Position numbers and translations under genes: made by a program. From Brachionus koreanus (taxonomy: Eukaryota > Rotifera > Eurotatoria > Ploima > Brachionidae), in contig PJRA01000216.1 of NCBI GenBank assembly GCA_016987375.1, positions 1,228,266-1,292,265 of the forward strand: DNA of 64,000 nucleotides, read 5' to 3'. Below, piece after piece: positions 23,109 through 34,334 of this stretch; the stretch's first letter is position 1; the number at the start of each line of letters is the position of its first letter. The notes below the pieces were generated by a model. That model was not told where the DNA came from and did no database searches. It saw only the letters and a list, made by a program, of their open reading frames with translations.

Positions 23109-24415
23109 ATGTATTCAAACAAAAGCTTAGATTTGCCCTTAGAATCAAAATCAGTCAAGTTAAATTTTTTTTTGGTATCGACAGGAGATTGCTCAGAGAA
23201 CAATCCAGTAGTTTATTGCAAATATTCGGCTAGCTTAATTAGCTTTGGTCATATTTGCTTGCTGTTTTATTTTCCATTGATGCTATTTCGTATGAACAAA
23301 CTAGAAAATCGTTTCCGAAATCAATATAATGTGAGCTTTTTGTGGATTTGTTCTCTAATTCTTATATTTTCTATTGATTTACTCGAATTTTTGGTAGAGC
23401 ATGATCCAAATGTCTATTCAATGGTGATAATTTCAGTCATTATTCTCAATATTATTTTAGGTCTTATTTTCGCATACAAATATTTAAAAACATATTCAAA
23501 AGATGGAGTTCTCTACAAACAAATAGTTATCATAGCATTTATAATTTGTGTTTTTATTATAATTTTTATTGCCAGAGTAATCACTAAAAAAAAACTACTG
23601 AAAATTGATCAATATGACCAAGAAACTTACACAAAAGTTAACACACACTTATTTCTCTATTATTTTGTATACGTTCTGTTTGGTTTTGCTCAAGTAACTA
23701 TTGCTTTTTTTTCTAAATATCTATAAAATTATTTTTTTCTAAGGTATACCAAAATGTTCGGAAAAATTTCGCAAGAACTATGACAAATTTTTCTTACGCA
23801 ATGTGGATATTGGGTTCTTTTTTTTTCAGTTTCTACTCAGCTGTTCTACCAGCCGATCCAGCTTATGATTATGTTCATTTGAGAAATTACTTTCTCTTGA
23901 CTACTATCATTGTAATTATATCGCAAGATATTTATTTCAATTTTCAAAAAAAATCGCTTGATAAAAAGCTTAATGGGTTTATGCTTAAAGAACTCACACC
24001 TAACATGCAACAAACAAACTTTACTGCTATTTCAAAAAAGCAAAAAATTTTGAAATTCACTGACAATGCTTTTGATGATGAAATATTTTTCGATGTGAGA
24101 AATTATAGGAATAAAAATGAAGTAGACAAAACAATATTCGATTTAAAAGATAATATTTCGGAATTTTCAGAGGATATTGATTCACCATCTAAAGAAAGAA
24201 GAGTCAAAATATTTATTGATAACAATCAACAGTTTCTTTTAGTTTTACTTGGTTTTATATTAGGAGCACAATTTTTGCTTTCTACTGGGGTTATGTTCAC
24301 AACAGTATCTACTCCATTTTATCGATATTTAACTATATTCATTCATTTTTCAATTATAGTGATTTCGATTTTATCAAACTATTTAAGTAATAATTTTTTT
24401 AATCAAAACCCGTAA
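23109..24415 (+). CDS. Multi-pass membrane protein with two degenerate PQ-loops (SLC66-like)
   Basis: Two exons, 23109-23693 and 23744-24415, join in phase to about 418 aa across a 50-nt intron. About eight hydrophobic segments can be seen. The first segment plus its loop (FGHICLLFYFPLMLFRMNKL) and the fifth (FGFAQVYQNVRKNF, then a hydrophobic stretch starting SYAMWILGSFF) have the layout of the two PQ-loop repeats found in lysosomal cationic amino-acid transporters (PQLC2/Ypq1), cystinosin and KDEL receptors. In both the Pro-Gln pair is altered, to PL and AQ. The C-terminal third has a long polar loop and two more membrane segments, which is not usual for the family. A vesicle or lysosomal membrane carrier is my best guess. 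The alternative is an unrelated seven-helix protein. Confidence 0.5.
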
Positions 24416-24734
24416 AGTTTACCAGAATTTTCTAAATTTTATTTTTAAATTAATTTTTTTGTAACTTTAAATTGAAACATTTATAATTGATAAAGCTACT
24501 GTTTAAATATTTCTTATAAATAAAATATTCTATAATTTTGATTACTAAAATTTTCTTTAATTTTTTCAAAATTAAACAAAATTCAAAACCAAATTCAACA
24601 CAAATTAAATAAATTTTTGTACTATTGCTCTGCTACGTTAATTAATAAAAATCAGGCTAATTATTTATTTTTTTGAAATAAATTTTATCAAAACAATGAT
24701 CCCAAGTAAAAATTTATGTAAATATTTTAAAAAT

Positions 24735-25375
24735 AAAATGGTCCCCCGAACTCTCACGTTTTAAACCAAATTGGAATGATTTGATGAAAAAATTAGGCCA
24801 AAAAAATTTGAATTTTCAAAAGAGAAACAAACCATTAAAATCTGATTATTCAGTACTGATTTGTTCTAATGATTTTAACAGAATTTTCTCGAATTTTTTC
24901 AATTTTGTTTAATAGCTAAATTTAATGCTAAGAGTTTCTGATATCAAAGTTTAATAAAAGGTATAAAATCACCTTCAGATATTTAATGCTCCATGCCACT
25001 TATGAACCTTTATTTAGTAAAGGATCTTGAAAAATGTTTAACAGCTTATAAAGCGGGAAAAATACGCTGAATACGATCAAATCTGCATTGAATTCTCCTT
25101 ACTACGCTCTTCCAAAAATCTTAATGTTACAGTCACAACTTTTTTATTTCCTCAAGATTTTGTTATTTACGAACCTTATTCAATATTCCACTAGTTATAC
25201 CGATTCCAAAAAAAGGAATAATCAATGGCCCAAGTGACTTTCGTCCGATCTCATGGTCAAATTCACTAGCAGCTATTCTTGAATACCTTTTCTTAAATAA
25301 GATGTATTGCTTTAGTAAAATAAATCATTTCTGATTTTGATATAAAAATAGGAGATAGAAATATTTCAAGATATT
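24735..25375 (+). mobile_element. Decayed LINE (non-LTR retrotransposon) fragment
   Basis: An open stretch near 24760 reads WNDLMKKLGQKNLN and continues to FNRIFSNFF, which resembles the linker between endonuclease and reverse transcriptase in Jockey/CR1-type LINEs. After stops, 25194-25300 reads VIPIPKKG, then DFRPISWSNSLAAILE, the start of the reverse-transcriptase domain. The YADD region is missing. The copy is dead: it has several stops and is cut off by the hAT relic that follows. Confidence 0.65.
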
Positions 25376-26145
25376 CTTGTGCTTGCCACAAAGCTAATTT
25401 AGTACGCCACGCAATTTCAATGCATCCAATTAGTGAAAACCTAAAGATTCTGAATACTTCAAAATCATGTCAGAAAATCCATTCAATTCAACAAAGTTTT
25501 TGCGAATAAAAAATCAAGGCTTCGTATTGAAAACAAAACACGTTAGTCTTCTGCTCATCTTTTACTAGAATATGTAAAAAGAGCATATGATAAGCGGCTT
25601 TTCGATGATGCAGATAATAATCTTAGCTGCCTTCTTAGCCTTAAAACAGATCAAAATCTACCTGAAAATTCTTCAACCTGCTTATAAATTTACAATAATC
25701 TTCCAAAACAACAATTCTCCGATTTCTGCTTTAATCTATAGTTTCAGAATTATAAATAGCTAGAAGATGAAAGACTGGCTTCTCTCCTAATAGTTTGCTT
25801 TAAGCAAAAGTTTAAATTTGAAATTGAATAAGAAGTTTATAAGGTAATAATTATCTATATATCATGAAAAAAAAAAAATTTTCAAACAAAGGCAGCTACA
25901 GTATTGAACATCGGAAAGATTAATTTATGGATTAAAAAATCATTTTGTCAAAATGCATTGACAGAAGACCTCAGAGCATTAAGAAATGATTTTTGGAAAT
26001 TTTTCTTGAAAAATTGAATGTGGCAGAAGAACTAGATATCCATAGAACTGCGAACCAGTCTGAAAATGACGGAGACTTTTTAGATGAACTTCTAAAAGAT
26101 GATGAAGCCTTAAACATAAAAAACACTGAGCCAGAAAAATTTTAA
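25376..26145 (+). pseudogene. hAT-family transposase pseudogene
   Basis: Pieces in different frames give, in order, CACHKANLVRHAISMHP, KSRLRIENKTR then a stop then SSAHLLLEYVKRAYDKRLF, and IKIYLKILQPAYKFTIIFQ. A final open stretch then ends DFLDELLKDDEAL with a stop at about 26143. The order and motifs match the catalytic core of hAT transposases, where the stop after KTR replaces the conserved Trp. At least three frameshifts and several stops make it non-functional. Confidence 0.65.
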
Positions 26146-27583
26146 ATAAATAATAAAATAAAAATAAATAAATATTTTTTTTAAGTTTCTTTATAATAAC
26201 TAAAATAATTTTGATAAACTTTGAATTTGAATTATTCAATGTAGACCTGAAAATTTCGCTATAAATCACTCACACTCAAACTTAAAAAAAAGTGAGTGAA
26301 TATGAATGGAGATGGCAGAGAAACCAATTATGAAACACTAAATACTCTTTCTAAAGCAGTTAAAATATAGCTCGGATTGCTGGAACATCCTGATATTCCT
26401 GCGTGATAACTATAAAGAGTTTGATCAGAAGTTACTTAAAAGTGCGGAGGAAAATACTCAAAACGACTTACTTAATCAAATTAAGAATGGAATTAATTTT
26501 TAATTTATTCAAATTTGAATAAAATATTAAATGACTTCTTAGATATAAATTTTAATTTTATTCTTTACTTTCTATTTTCTAGAAATACTATTTCACCCTT
26601 GGGGCTTTAATTTTAAATTTAATAAATATTTTAGGTAAAAAGTTGATATTTAAAACCATAGAAGTAAAAAATCTTTTAGAAAAATATTATAATACTGGCA
26701 GAATTAACTTATTTTAGAATTGTTTGTTTTGGAATTATACTTACCAGAGTTTTTGCTGAGTGATGTGTTAAATATAGCAAGTGTGATATTTTTTGTTATA
26801 TCTTTTAATTTTGAAAAGGCAACCACTTGATTAGAAATAAAATTTTCTATCAAATTATCTAAATAACTATTTGACTGATTATGCTAGACGAGATCTTTCA
26901 TCGAATCAAGCTAAGCTAAATGATTTATTCATATCAAAAATTTAAAATGTGTAAGAAAAAAATTTTGAGAAAATTAAACAAAAGAAAATTTCTTTAAAAA
27001 AGATCAAATTTGATTTAAATATTCAAAATAAAAGTGGCAATTAAATATTTAGCTTTCAAAGCAAAAGATGATTCAAAAATAATATGTGTTTGGTTAATTT
27101 TTTAGAAAGAAATGAATAGGCCACAATGCAACGAAGATTCAAAGCATCATAGTGAGAAGCAACCATGACTTTGCAAAAACAGAGCTAAGCCGAATCGATT
27201 CAACCAAGAACCATTATATAACTCAAAATAAATCACAATCATCAACAAATTGATACGATTAAAAATGGCAAAAGAAAATTTTTCATCAATTTTCAGTTTT
27301 TTTTTTCTTCAATCAAGCTAAAAAAATTTAAATTCACCATTTAATTACATTAAAATTTTCATTCTCTTTCAGCTTTTAAAAATTTCAAATTTAAATTTAA
27401 AAAAATTCCAAATATGCTTTGCTAAAAAAATTTTATACTAAAAATTTTTGATCAAAAAGAGCAATTTTTAAATTAATTAAAATTTTTTCTTTTCCATTTA
27501 AAAATTGTTTATTTAAATATAAAATAGCTTAAAAGTAAAAACTTGATTTTGTCGCATTTCAAAAATTTTTAACAATAAACAAA

Positions 27584-29677
27584 TCAGTTTTTAATAGTTG
27601 AAAGTATTTCGGTGATTTCTTTCTTTCTATCGTTATCAGCAGCTAAAGAATCCTAATTAAATTTTATCAAATTTTCTTATTAGTAAAACATATTTTTTAA
27701 TTTACTCTCCAGATTATAACAATATTGTCATAACCAGCTGAAATGATCTCCTTTTTCGACATTGTTTTCAATATCTAAATTATTTTTTTAGTTGATTTCA
27801 CTTAGATGGTATATTGATTTACTGATATAGAAGAAGATTGCCCTAAGCATTCACCAACTAGTCTCAAATTGACATTCAATATCGATCTTTAAAAAAATTA
27901 TCTTAATAAACTAAAATATCAAAAAAGGAATTTTAAAGCAAACTTTTGATCTAGATTCTCTTCAAATTTCCAAATTCTAATTGATCCATTCTCTGCTCCT
28001 GTTACCAATAAATTATTTCTAAAATAAAAGAAATTTTTTGAAAATTAAACTGGTTCTGTAACATTTCATTCCAAGCTTTTTTTCATTTCCTCTTTTTTTT
28101 TAAGTAGCTTTTTTTTAAGATAATTGTTTCATTGCAAGTTATTTTTTTGTATTCTATTTAGAATATGAATCATAATTTTTTAAAAGTAAACATGGATTTA
28201 AATTTTGTCATATTAAACGATGGAGAGTAGATTAATAGACCAACTGAACAAGACTCACATTTTTTAAGATTATTAGAGATGAAAATAGTAAAGAATCATG
28301 ACTATATAATGAGACTTTGATTTAAATAGCTTTTTTTTATTCCATTAATCAATAAAGCATTTACTTTTTGGATTGATTTCAAATTAACTTAATTTAATTA
28401 ATTGATTGTAATGAATCAACTTGCAATGAAACGTTCAAATGCCATTAAATTTTATGTTAAATAATTTCAAATTTTACTCAAGTGTTAATAAATTTGTAAT
28501 CTTTGAACCATTATGGGAATTCATAATTTTGAAAATAAATTTTTCACTCTCATTGTCATATACACTAAGACTTAGTCCACTTGCAATTATGTAATACCTC
28601 TAGAAAAATTTGAAAATTAATAAGCTAAACTAAAAAATATTTAACAAACACTATCAAATTCCTTGATGCCACACACGCTGAAAAAATCAGACTTAGTAAA
28701 AGTATCACATAGGTCGCTTTCTTCAAAAGGCTTTAATTCCATTATTTTTTGCATTGCATCAGCTTGCCATATATAAATTGCTCCATCAGATGAACCTGAT
28801 GCAAAAAGATTGTCTTTTAAAAAATTCAAGCATGAAATTGTATCGGAATGACAATTTTCGTGTATTTTCAATTGTTTGACGCGAATTTTTCTAGCTATTA
28901 AATCTATTTTATCAAAACAAAATAAAGCATAAAATTCAATATCTGTATTTGTGGCCAATACTATTTTGGTTCCATCAATTGGTATCATTAGTCTGATCGT
29001 TTCATCAAAATTTTCTCGAGGAAATTGATCCAAAACGTTCAACGAATGATCAAAAATTTTAATATCGGAGCTGGCCGCAAAAAAAAAACCATTTATTTGC
29101 CTAGTTTCAAATATTTTGTAGATCTTAGGACCGACATTTGTCTTGGCTATTAATTTAAAAGTACATGCATTCCAAATCTATTTGTTTTATTATAAAAAAA
29201 TTTTTCTTTTAAATATTTAGGAATTTAACGAAAAAAAAATTACTGTAATTGATTTATCATTACTTGAAGCAGCCAAAAATGTTTCTTCAACCAAATTTAA
29301 TTCAGTTATTGAGTTTATTGCTTTGTTATGAAATTTGATTTCAATGATTTTAGTACCTAACTACGAAAAAAATTCACATGAACGATTTTGCTGGTTTTAT
29401 TTAAGCAAACTTTAGAATCCCAAACACTCAGAGTTCCATTTTCATCGCCAACTACAAATCTTTTTTGATTTTTAAAAACATAAATTTGAGTTACTGTCGA
29501 TTTAAATGCTGGTAATATGGTAATATTTGAAAAGGGATTTTCTGGCTGAAAAGAACCTATTTCTGCATCTTTACAATCATTATTTGCTAGTTTTTCATTA
29601 TTCTAAAATTTAATTTTTTACGCTTCAGTTAGCTTATTTTGAAAGCAAACCTTGGACTTTCCGAAAAGAAATGACAT
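27584..29677 (-). CDS. WDR41: WD40-repeat protein, WDR41-like
   Basis: Nine exons, 29677-29651, 29602-29411, 29360-29244, 29177-28650, 28599-28478, 28018-27944, 27886-27823, 27774-27706 and 27652-27584, close in phase to about 420 aa. Several WD-type blades are visible: RFVVGDENGTLSVWDSK, FLAASSNDKSI then IWNA, LFASGSSDGAIYIWQA, LLVTGAENGSIRIWK and IISAGYDNIVIIW. The block order and stretches such as YYIIASGLSLSVY and LRLVGECLGQSSSIS line up with remembered WDR41. Human WDR41 (459 aa) anchors the C9ORF72-SMCR8 complex, which works in autophagy and at lysosomes. One intron of about 460 nt is long for this window. A different WD40 protein remains possible. Confidence 0.7.
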
Positions 29678-31459
29678 ATTTATTTTCCTAGAAAAAAAAC
29701 TTCATATTATGCTTTAATTTTTTTACTCAAGATAAAAAATTTAAATTTATTATAAACAAACTTAACATTTTTATAATTTTGTTTTAAAAAAGATAATTTT
29801 TTTTAGCTAAATTTTGAGCAATTAATTCTAAAAATCATTTGATTTATAAATTTAATCAATAATTAGAAAATTCAAAATTCATCTTTAGCCACTTATTAAA
29901 ATATCAAAAAAATAAAAAGTTGTGTTGGAACTGTCAGTGACGGTCAATGGATTACCATAACGTTGATGTTGATCGTATTGATCATTACGAGGAAAAACAA
30001 ATTTTTCTCTAAATTTTAAATTTTTTGAAAAATCTTTTAAATTTTATTTTCGTAAACGGCCAACATTAAGTTTTGACAATCCAGGGGCCGTCACTGACGG
30101 TATTCAACACTAAAAAATAGTCAAAAATTTTACCACAGAATAAATGAATTAGCTATTCAGATCAAAATTCTAAAATTAAATACCTTAATGTATTTTTATT
30201 ACGAGTTGATTTCATTTTAAATTTTTAAACGATTAAAAAATTTTTTTTAGGTCTTTGACAATGAATCTTTGGAATTAGTGAGAACTCTGATTTTGTGAAA
30301 TTTAGTACAATACAACAGAACAAAATGTTTAAAATTCTTGTATGTTATTTTGTAAGATCAAAATCAAGTTCTGTATTGCAGATATCTTGCTCATCTTCAG
30401 CAGACTTTAAGTTTTGATGCAACTTTTTATCTGGAGAATAAGTGAAAACCTTTAGAAAATTAAGTAATAAATTTTTTTAAGGGTTAATTTGTGTTCTATT
30501 TATTTTTTGAATATTTGTGTTCCAAATTTCACAAAACCGAGAATACTTTTAATTAAAATTAAGATTAAGATAATTAAAATATTTTTTGTCGCAATATCAT
30601 ATTGGAAAAAATTTTTTTTTGTTTTTTAATTAAGAAAAATTTTGGATAAAAAAAATTTTTAGTACAAGTATTCTATATAATCAAAAAAACACAATTAAAT
30701 ATAAAAATTTAATAGATAAATTTAAAATCTTGGACACTTGGGACACATTGTTAAAACCAGACAGCTAACTTACCAATGCACTTATCGCATTGCTCCGCAA
30801 TTAGTCTCCCGTAGCTTATTAATATCATTATTAAACTTTTAGATTTTAGCTAATAAAAAATACTATTTAAATTTCATTTTAAATAAATAAAATTTCATAA
30901 AATAAAAAAATTATCTCATTTATTTTTATGTATTAAAAAATGCTCAAATTCCAAAAGTGAATTCTTAATCTATGGAAGATATTTATGTAAAAAAATTTAT
31001 ACTTTATGTCTAACTATTTTTTTGGCTATTATTGTTATTTTCATTTTCGGCTAAACAAAAGTTTTGAAGACTTGTTTTCGGCCAATATTTTATATTGCAA
31101 AATGTATATTCTTATAAATAAAAATAAGCATGCAATTTATATATTCATTGTTGAAAATAGTATAAATTTAACAAATGTATGCAAATTAGCAAGAATATTC
31201 AATATTTAACAGAACATAATCCATTGTTCAAGAATTCAAAATACTTTTTGTTTGAGATTAATAAGAAAATAAGTCAAGCTATGATAGAATATAACTTTAG
31301 ATATGTTTATTTTTTGAAAATAAAATTATTTTTTGCTTTAAGGAGTTTTATTATTTTTCGATTAAATGATTTTAACTCAATATTCGATTTAAATTCATTC
31401 ATTCAATTCAGCTTTTTTCTAGGTAATGCTTTTAAAAGTTTAGTATTTAGATCGTGGTT
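29678..31459. other. Spacer with a MITE; divergent 5' flanks of WDR41 and UBE2G1
   Basis: The region separates two divergently transcribed genes. It holds a MITE at 29922-30110. Two frames of 67 and 108 codons at 31006-31505 overlap the UBE2G1 start, lack family motifs and are Phe/Ile/Lys-rich chance frames. No other structure was seen. Confidence 0.6.
29922..30110. mobile_element. MITE with about 30-bp terminal inverted repeats
   Basis: The left end reads GTGTTGGAACTGTCAGTGACGG and goes on to TGGATT. The right end, on the other strand, reads GTGTTGAATACCGTCAGTGACGG and goes on to TGGATTG. The element is 189 bp, has no coding sequence and is GC-richer than its flanks. The right end contains the perfect palindrome CCGTCAGTGACGG. 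Flanking dinucleotides are TT on the left and TA on the right, so a TA target duplication is possible but not clean. Confidence 0.7.
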
Positions 31460-32172
31460 ATGTCAGCAACCCCACAATCGGCACTTCTGCTCCAAAAACA
31501 ACTAAAAGGTAAAAAAATATAAATTTTCTTTTTTTTAAAATAATTTTTTTTTTAATTTTAGAGCTAAATAAAAATCCTGTGAATGGTTTTTCTGCTGGAT
31601 TAATAGACGATAATGATATCTACAAGTGGGAAGTTTTGATTATTGGACCACCAGATACTTTATAGTATTTTATATTTTTTCTATTCATAATCATAATTGA
31701 TTGATAAATAGTGAAGGTGGATTTTTCAAGGCACATCTTTATTTTCCTGTCGACTATCCACTACGACCTCCCAAAATGAAATTTGTGTCTGAAATTTGGC
31801 ATCCAAATAGTAAGGAAAAATTTTAGAATAGTTATTTGATTTTAGTTGAGCGAGAAAAATTTAAGTTGATAAAAACGGTGATGTGTGTATCTCAATTTTA
31901 CATGAGCCTGGCGATGATAAGTATGGATATGAAAAAGCAGAAGAACGCTGGTTACCAGTTCATACTGTAGAGACCATTCTACTAAGTGTTATTTCAATGT
32001 TAGCCGATCCGAACTACGAATCTCCTGCGAATGTGGACGCGGCAGTAACTTTCTCTTTCTAATTTATCTTGTTATATCAGGTATTTTTTTTCAGAAAGAG
32101 TGGAGAGAAAATCACGTTGAATTTAAGAAAAAAGTGGCACGATGCGTTCGAAAAAGTCAAGAAGCTTTATAG
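31460..32172 (+). CDS. UBE2G1: Ubiquitin-conjugating enzyme E2 G1
   Basis: Five exons, 31460-31508, 31562-31664, 31712-31809, 31866-32044 and 32095-32172, give 168 aa, against about 170 in human UBE2G1. The sequence is nearly the vertebrate one: [35 protein letters not shown], then WHPN and NGDVCISIL with the catalytic Cys at about residue 91. [16 protein letters not shown] follows, the acidic loop insertion typical of the UBC7/G1 group. The C-terminus RKSQEAL matches too. It accepts ubiquitin from E1 and passes it on in proteasomal degradation, building Lys48 chains. The first exon codes for only 16 residues. The gene ends 230 bp from the convergent membrane-protein gene. Confidence 0.97.
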
Positions 32173-32402
32173 ATTATATTATTTATTTCATAAACATCTT
32201 AATAATTTTTATTCAAAAAATAAAATTTTCACTTTAATCTTTAAATATTATTTTATAATTTAATATTTTTAAATTTAATGATGTATAATAAAACGGGGTT
32301 TGATTATTATTTTTATTTTTGAACAAAAAAAGTATTCAATAATTTCAATTTTAAAATAACCTGTTTTAAAAACTTGAGAATTAAAAAGAAAAAACAAAAA
32401 GT

Positions 32403-33335
32403 TTAATTTTGAAATATAATATTTTTCGATAGATCAGGCTCTAGACCATGCTTTTTTTCATAGCTCGACTCATTATATTCTTTATTGAATAATTGATTAC
32501 GCAGAATTTGGAATTCAGAAGCTGAATGATCTTCCGTTTTAGCAATATTGCTTCTTTGAACGATTGACTCATTTTTTTCTCTAACTTGATTGTTAAGTTC
32601 TGAATCTAAAATCTGATTTTTGCTCTCTGATAAATTTTTAAATTCAAAACTGTTTTTTTGAATGGGAAAATTTCGAATTTTTTTAGCCAAGTAAAAAATA
32701 CTACAAGATAAAAACACCAAAAATATTAAAAATAAAACAAAAATAACTAAAAAATAGAACCAATTTGATATAATTTTGTTCCAGAACATTTCAAATTTTG
32801 ATCTAAAATTGGGTCTTTCATAGTCATAGAAATCAGATATTGCCAAATTTGTCTCTTGGTGAAATTTGATAGTTGATGAACAACCTTTTCCAAGTCTTCT
32901 GTTTAAACTTAATTTTAGACTCAAATCAAATAAATTTTGATTTTCTTTGAATTTAAAATTAAATTTGAATGAAAGAAAATTTATGATGGAACTTTGTTTA
33001 AGACTAAAATTTTCAATGAAAAAAATCTCTGGACAATTAAACGCATTTACTTCTATCATTTTATCATCTAAATCTAATGAATAAAACCATCTCGATTTTA
33101 GTAGACTATTTGAGTTAGAGCACTCGGCATCGAATGCAAACGCTATCACATTATTTCTAGTCTCATTTATTCTCATTCCAAATGAAAGGTCGTATACTTT
33201 GTCTACGTAAAGAAGTTGCTTTTCATTGTAATTTTTTCCGTTTATCACCAAGTTGCAACTTGACTGGCAATAAATGAATTTTGCCTGGACCCACATAAAG
33301 CTCAATATATGATAAAAATTTGTTCTAAACATCAT
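32403..33335 (-). CDS. Type I membrane protein of unknown function (tandem partner 1)
   Basis: A single exon codes for 310 aa. Hydrophobic residues near 5-23 form a likely signal peptide. A Cys-containing ectodomain of about 170 residues has N-glycosylation sequons (NET, NFS). A strongly hydrophobic segment at about 192-217 (FYFLVIFVLFLIFLVFLS) is the only membrane span. A polar cytoplasmic tail of about 90 residues follows. I do not recognise the family. The gene lies 144 bp behind a similar gene on the same strand, which suggests a tandem duplication or joint transcription. Confidence 0.7.
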   Translation of the reverse strand: MMFRTNFYHILSFMWVQAKFIYCQSSCNLVINGKNYNEKQLLYVDKVYDLSFGMRINETRNNVIAFAFDAECSNSNSLLKSRWFYSLDLDDKMIEVNAFNCPEIFFIENFSLKQSSIINFLSFKFNFKFKENQNLFDLSLKLSLNRRLGKGCSSTIKFHQETNLAISDFYDYERPNFRSKFEMFWNKIISNWFYFLVIFVLFLIFLVFLSCSIFYLAKKIRNFPIQKNSFEFKNLSESKNQILDSELNNQVREKNESIVQRSNIAKTEDHSASEFQILRNQLFNKEYNESSYEKKHGLEPDLSKNIIFQN

Positions 33336-33479
33336 TTTAAAAAATTAGAAATTATCTTTTATTGTTTAATTTTTTTTTCAATTTTTCCACAAACAAAAAC
33401 AGGTGTAAATTTATCTTGTACAAAATTTTTTTATTCACAAATTAAAATTAATTAGAATTATCTTTTTATTTAACTAAGC

Positions 33480-34205
33480 TTAAGCAGATTGAATGATTGA
33501 AGTAGCATTTGAAGATATGAATTTTGATTCAGCTTCAGCATGTGTATCTTTTGTTATTGGAATCTCAACCAAATCTTGATCTTTGAAATTTATTTCTAAT
33601 ATTTTGCTTAATTTTGACTTGCTGGATTCAGTTGACACTAAGTCGTTATTTTCTTGAATATATTTTTTTGCTTTTTTGTTAAATTTAACTTTTAATAAAA
33701 GGTTAATTAAACATATAATTGCGCACACTATCATTACAGAAATAAAAGTGGTCAAATTTTTTAATTCAAATTTAGTGATTTTTAAAATTAGGCTTTTTTC
33801 ACAATAAATTGAGGGATTGACTGGTAAAAAACGACACAAGACAACATATTGAATATCATTTGTATAATTTTTTGAATCAATAATCAAACTGGCTTTTAAA
33901 TATGTAATATTCTTTTTTGCATAGGTCCAGCTTGAAATTTGATATTTTTTATTCAATTTCGAGTCCATATCATGAGTTTTGTTTGCTCGAAATAGACTTA
34001 TAAAATTTCGAGAGCGTACTTTTTCATTAGTCAAACAGTAAACATGATAGTACTTGTCAGTCTGTAAGCTTTGGCTTTCAATTTGTTTTTCTCTTTGATT
34101 AAAATTGACTTGTTCGCTCGGGTTATCCGTAATAAATATTCGAATATTGCATAAGTCTGCACCTATTAGACCACAATAGATTAAAGCTAGAACAAATCTC
34201 TTCAT
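33480..34205 (-). CDS. Type I membrane protein, possibly Ig-like ectodomain (tandem partner 2)
   Basis: A single exon codes for 241 aa. The signal peptide is MKRFVLALIYCGLIGADL. The ectodomain of about 135 residues has sequons NKT, NIT, NYT and NLT. Two cysteines in the contexts YHVYCL and YVVLCRF are spaced about 75 residues apart, with a Trp between them. That resembles the core of an immunoglobulin fold but is not proof of one. One membrane span (FISVMIVCAIICLINLLL) and a tail of about 75 residues with Ser/Lys clusters follow. The plan is the same as in the neighbouring gene at 32403-33335. It starts 130 bp after the RAB3GAP2 stop. Function unknown. Confidence 0.7.
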   Translation of the reverse strand: MKRFVLALIYCGLIGADLCNIRIFITDNPSEQVNFNQREKQIESQSLQTDKYYHVYCLTNEKVRSRNFISLFRANKTHDMDSKLNKKYQISSWTYAKKNITYLKASLIIDSKNYTNDIQYVVLCRFLPVNPSIYCEKSLILKITKFELKNLTTFISVMIVCAIICLINLLLKVKFNKKAKKYIQENNDLVSTESSKSKLSKILEINFKDQDLVEIPITKDTHAEAESKFISSNATSIIQSA

Positions 34206-34334
34206 TTTGGGTATTCAAAAATCTCAGCTTTTCTTTGTTTAAAATTAAAAAAAAAAAACATGGATATTAATTAAAAGTTTTATTCAAATTAATTTTAGTG
34301 AAAGATAAAAGTCCAATAATAAAATTTGCATTTG

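Larger units (their letters stand above)
24416..27583. other. Intergenic region holding decayed transposons
   Basis: No intact gene is seen between the PQ-loop gene and the 3' end of WDR41. Fragments of a LINE and of a hAT transposase, both full of stops and frameshifts, occupy about 24.7-26.15 kb. A further coding-like scrap around 26290-26510 contains an open stretch DNYKEFDQKLLKSAEE but is broken by stops. It may be part of the same decayed insertion. Confidence 0.6.

Noticed and set aside
25979..26269. Minus-strand frame of 96 codons
   Set aside because: It is antisense to the hAT transposase relic, has no motif and starts in AT-rich spacer.
31006..31505. Two plus-strand frames of 67 and 108 codons
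   Set aside because: The composition is that of random AT-rich DNA, and the second overlaps UBE2G1 exon 1 in another frame.
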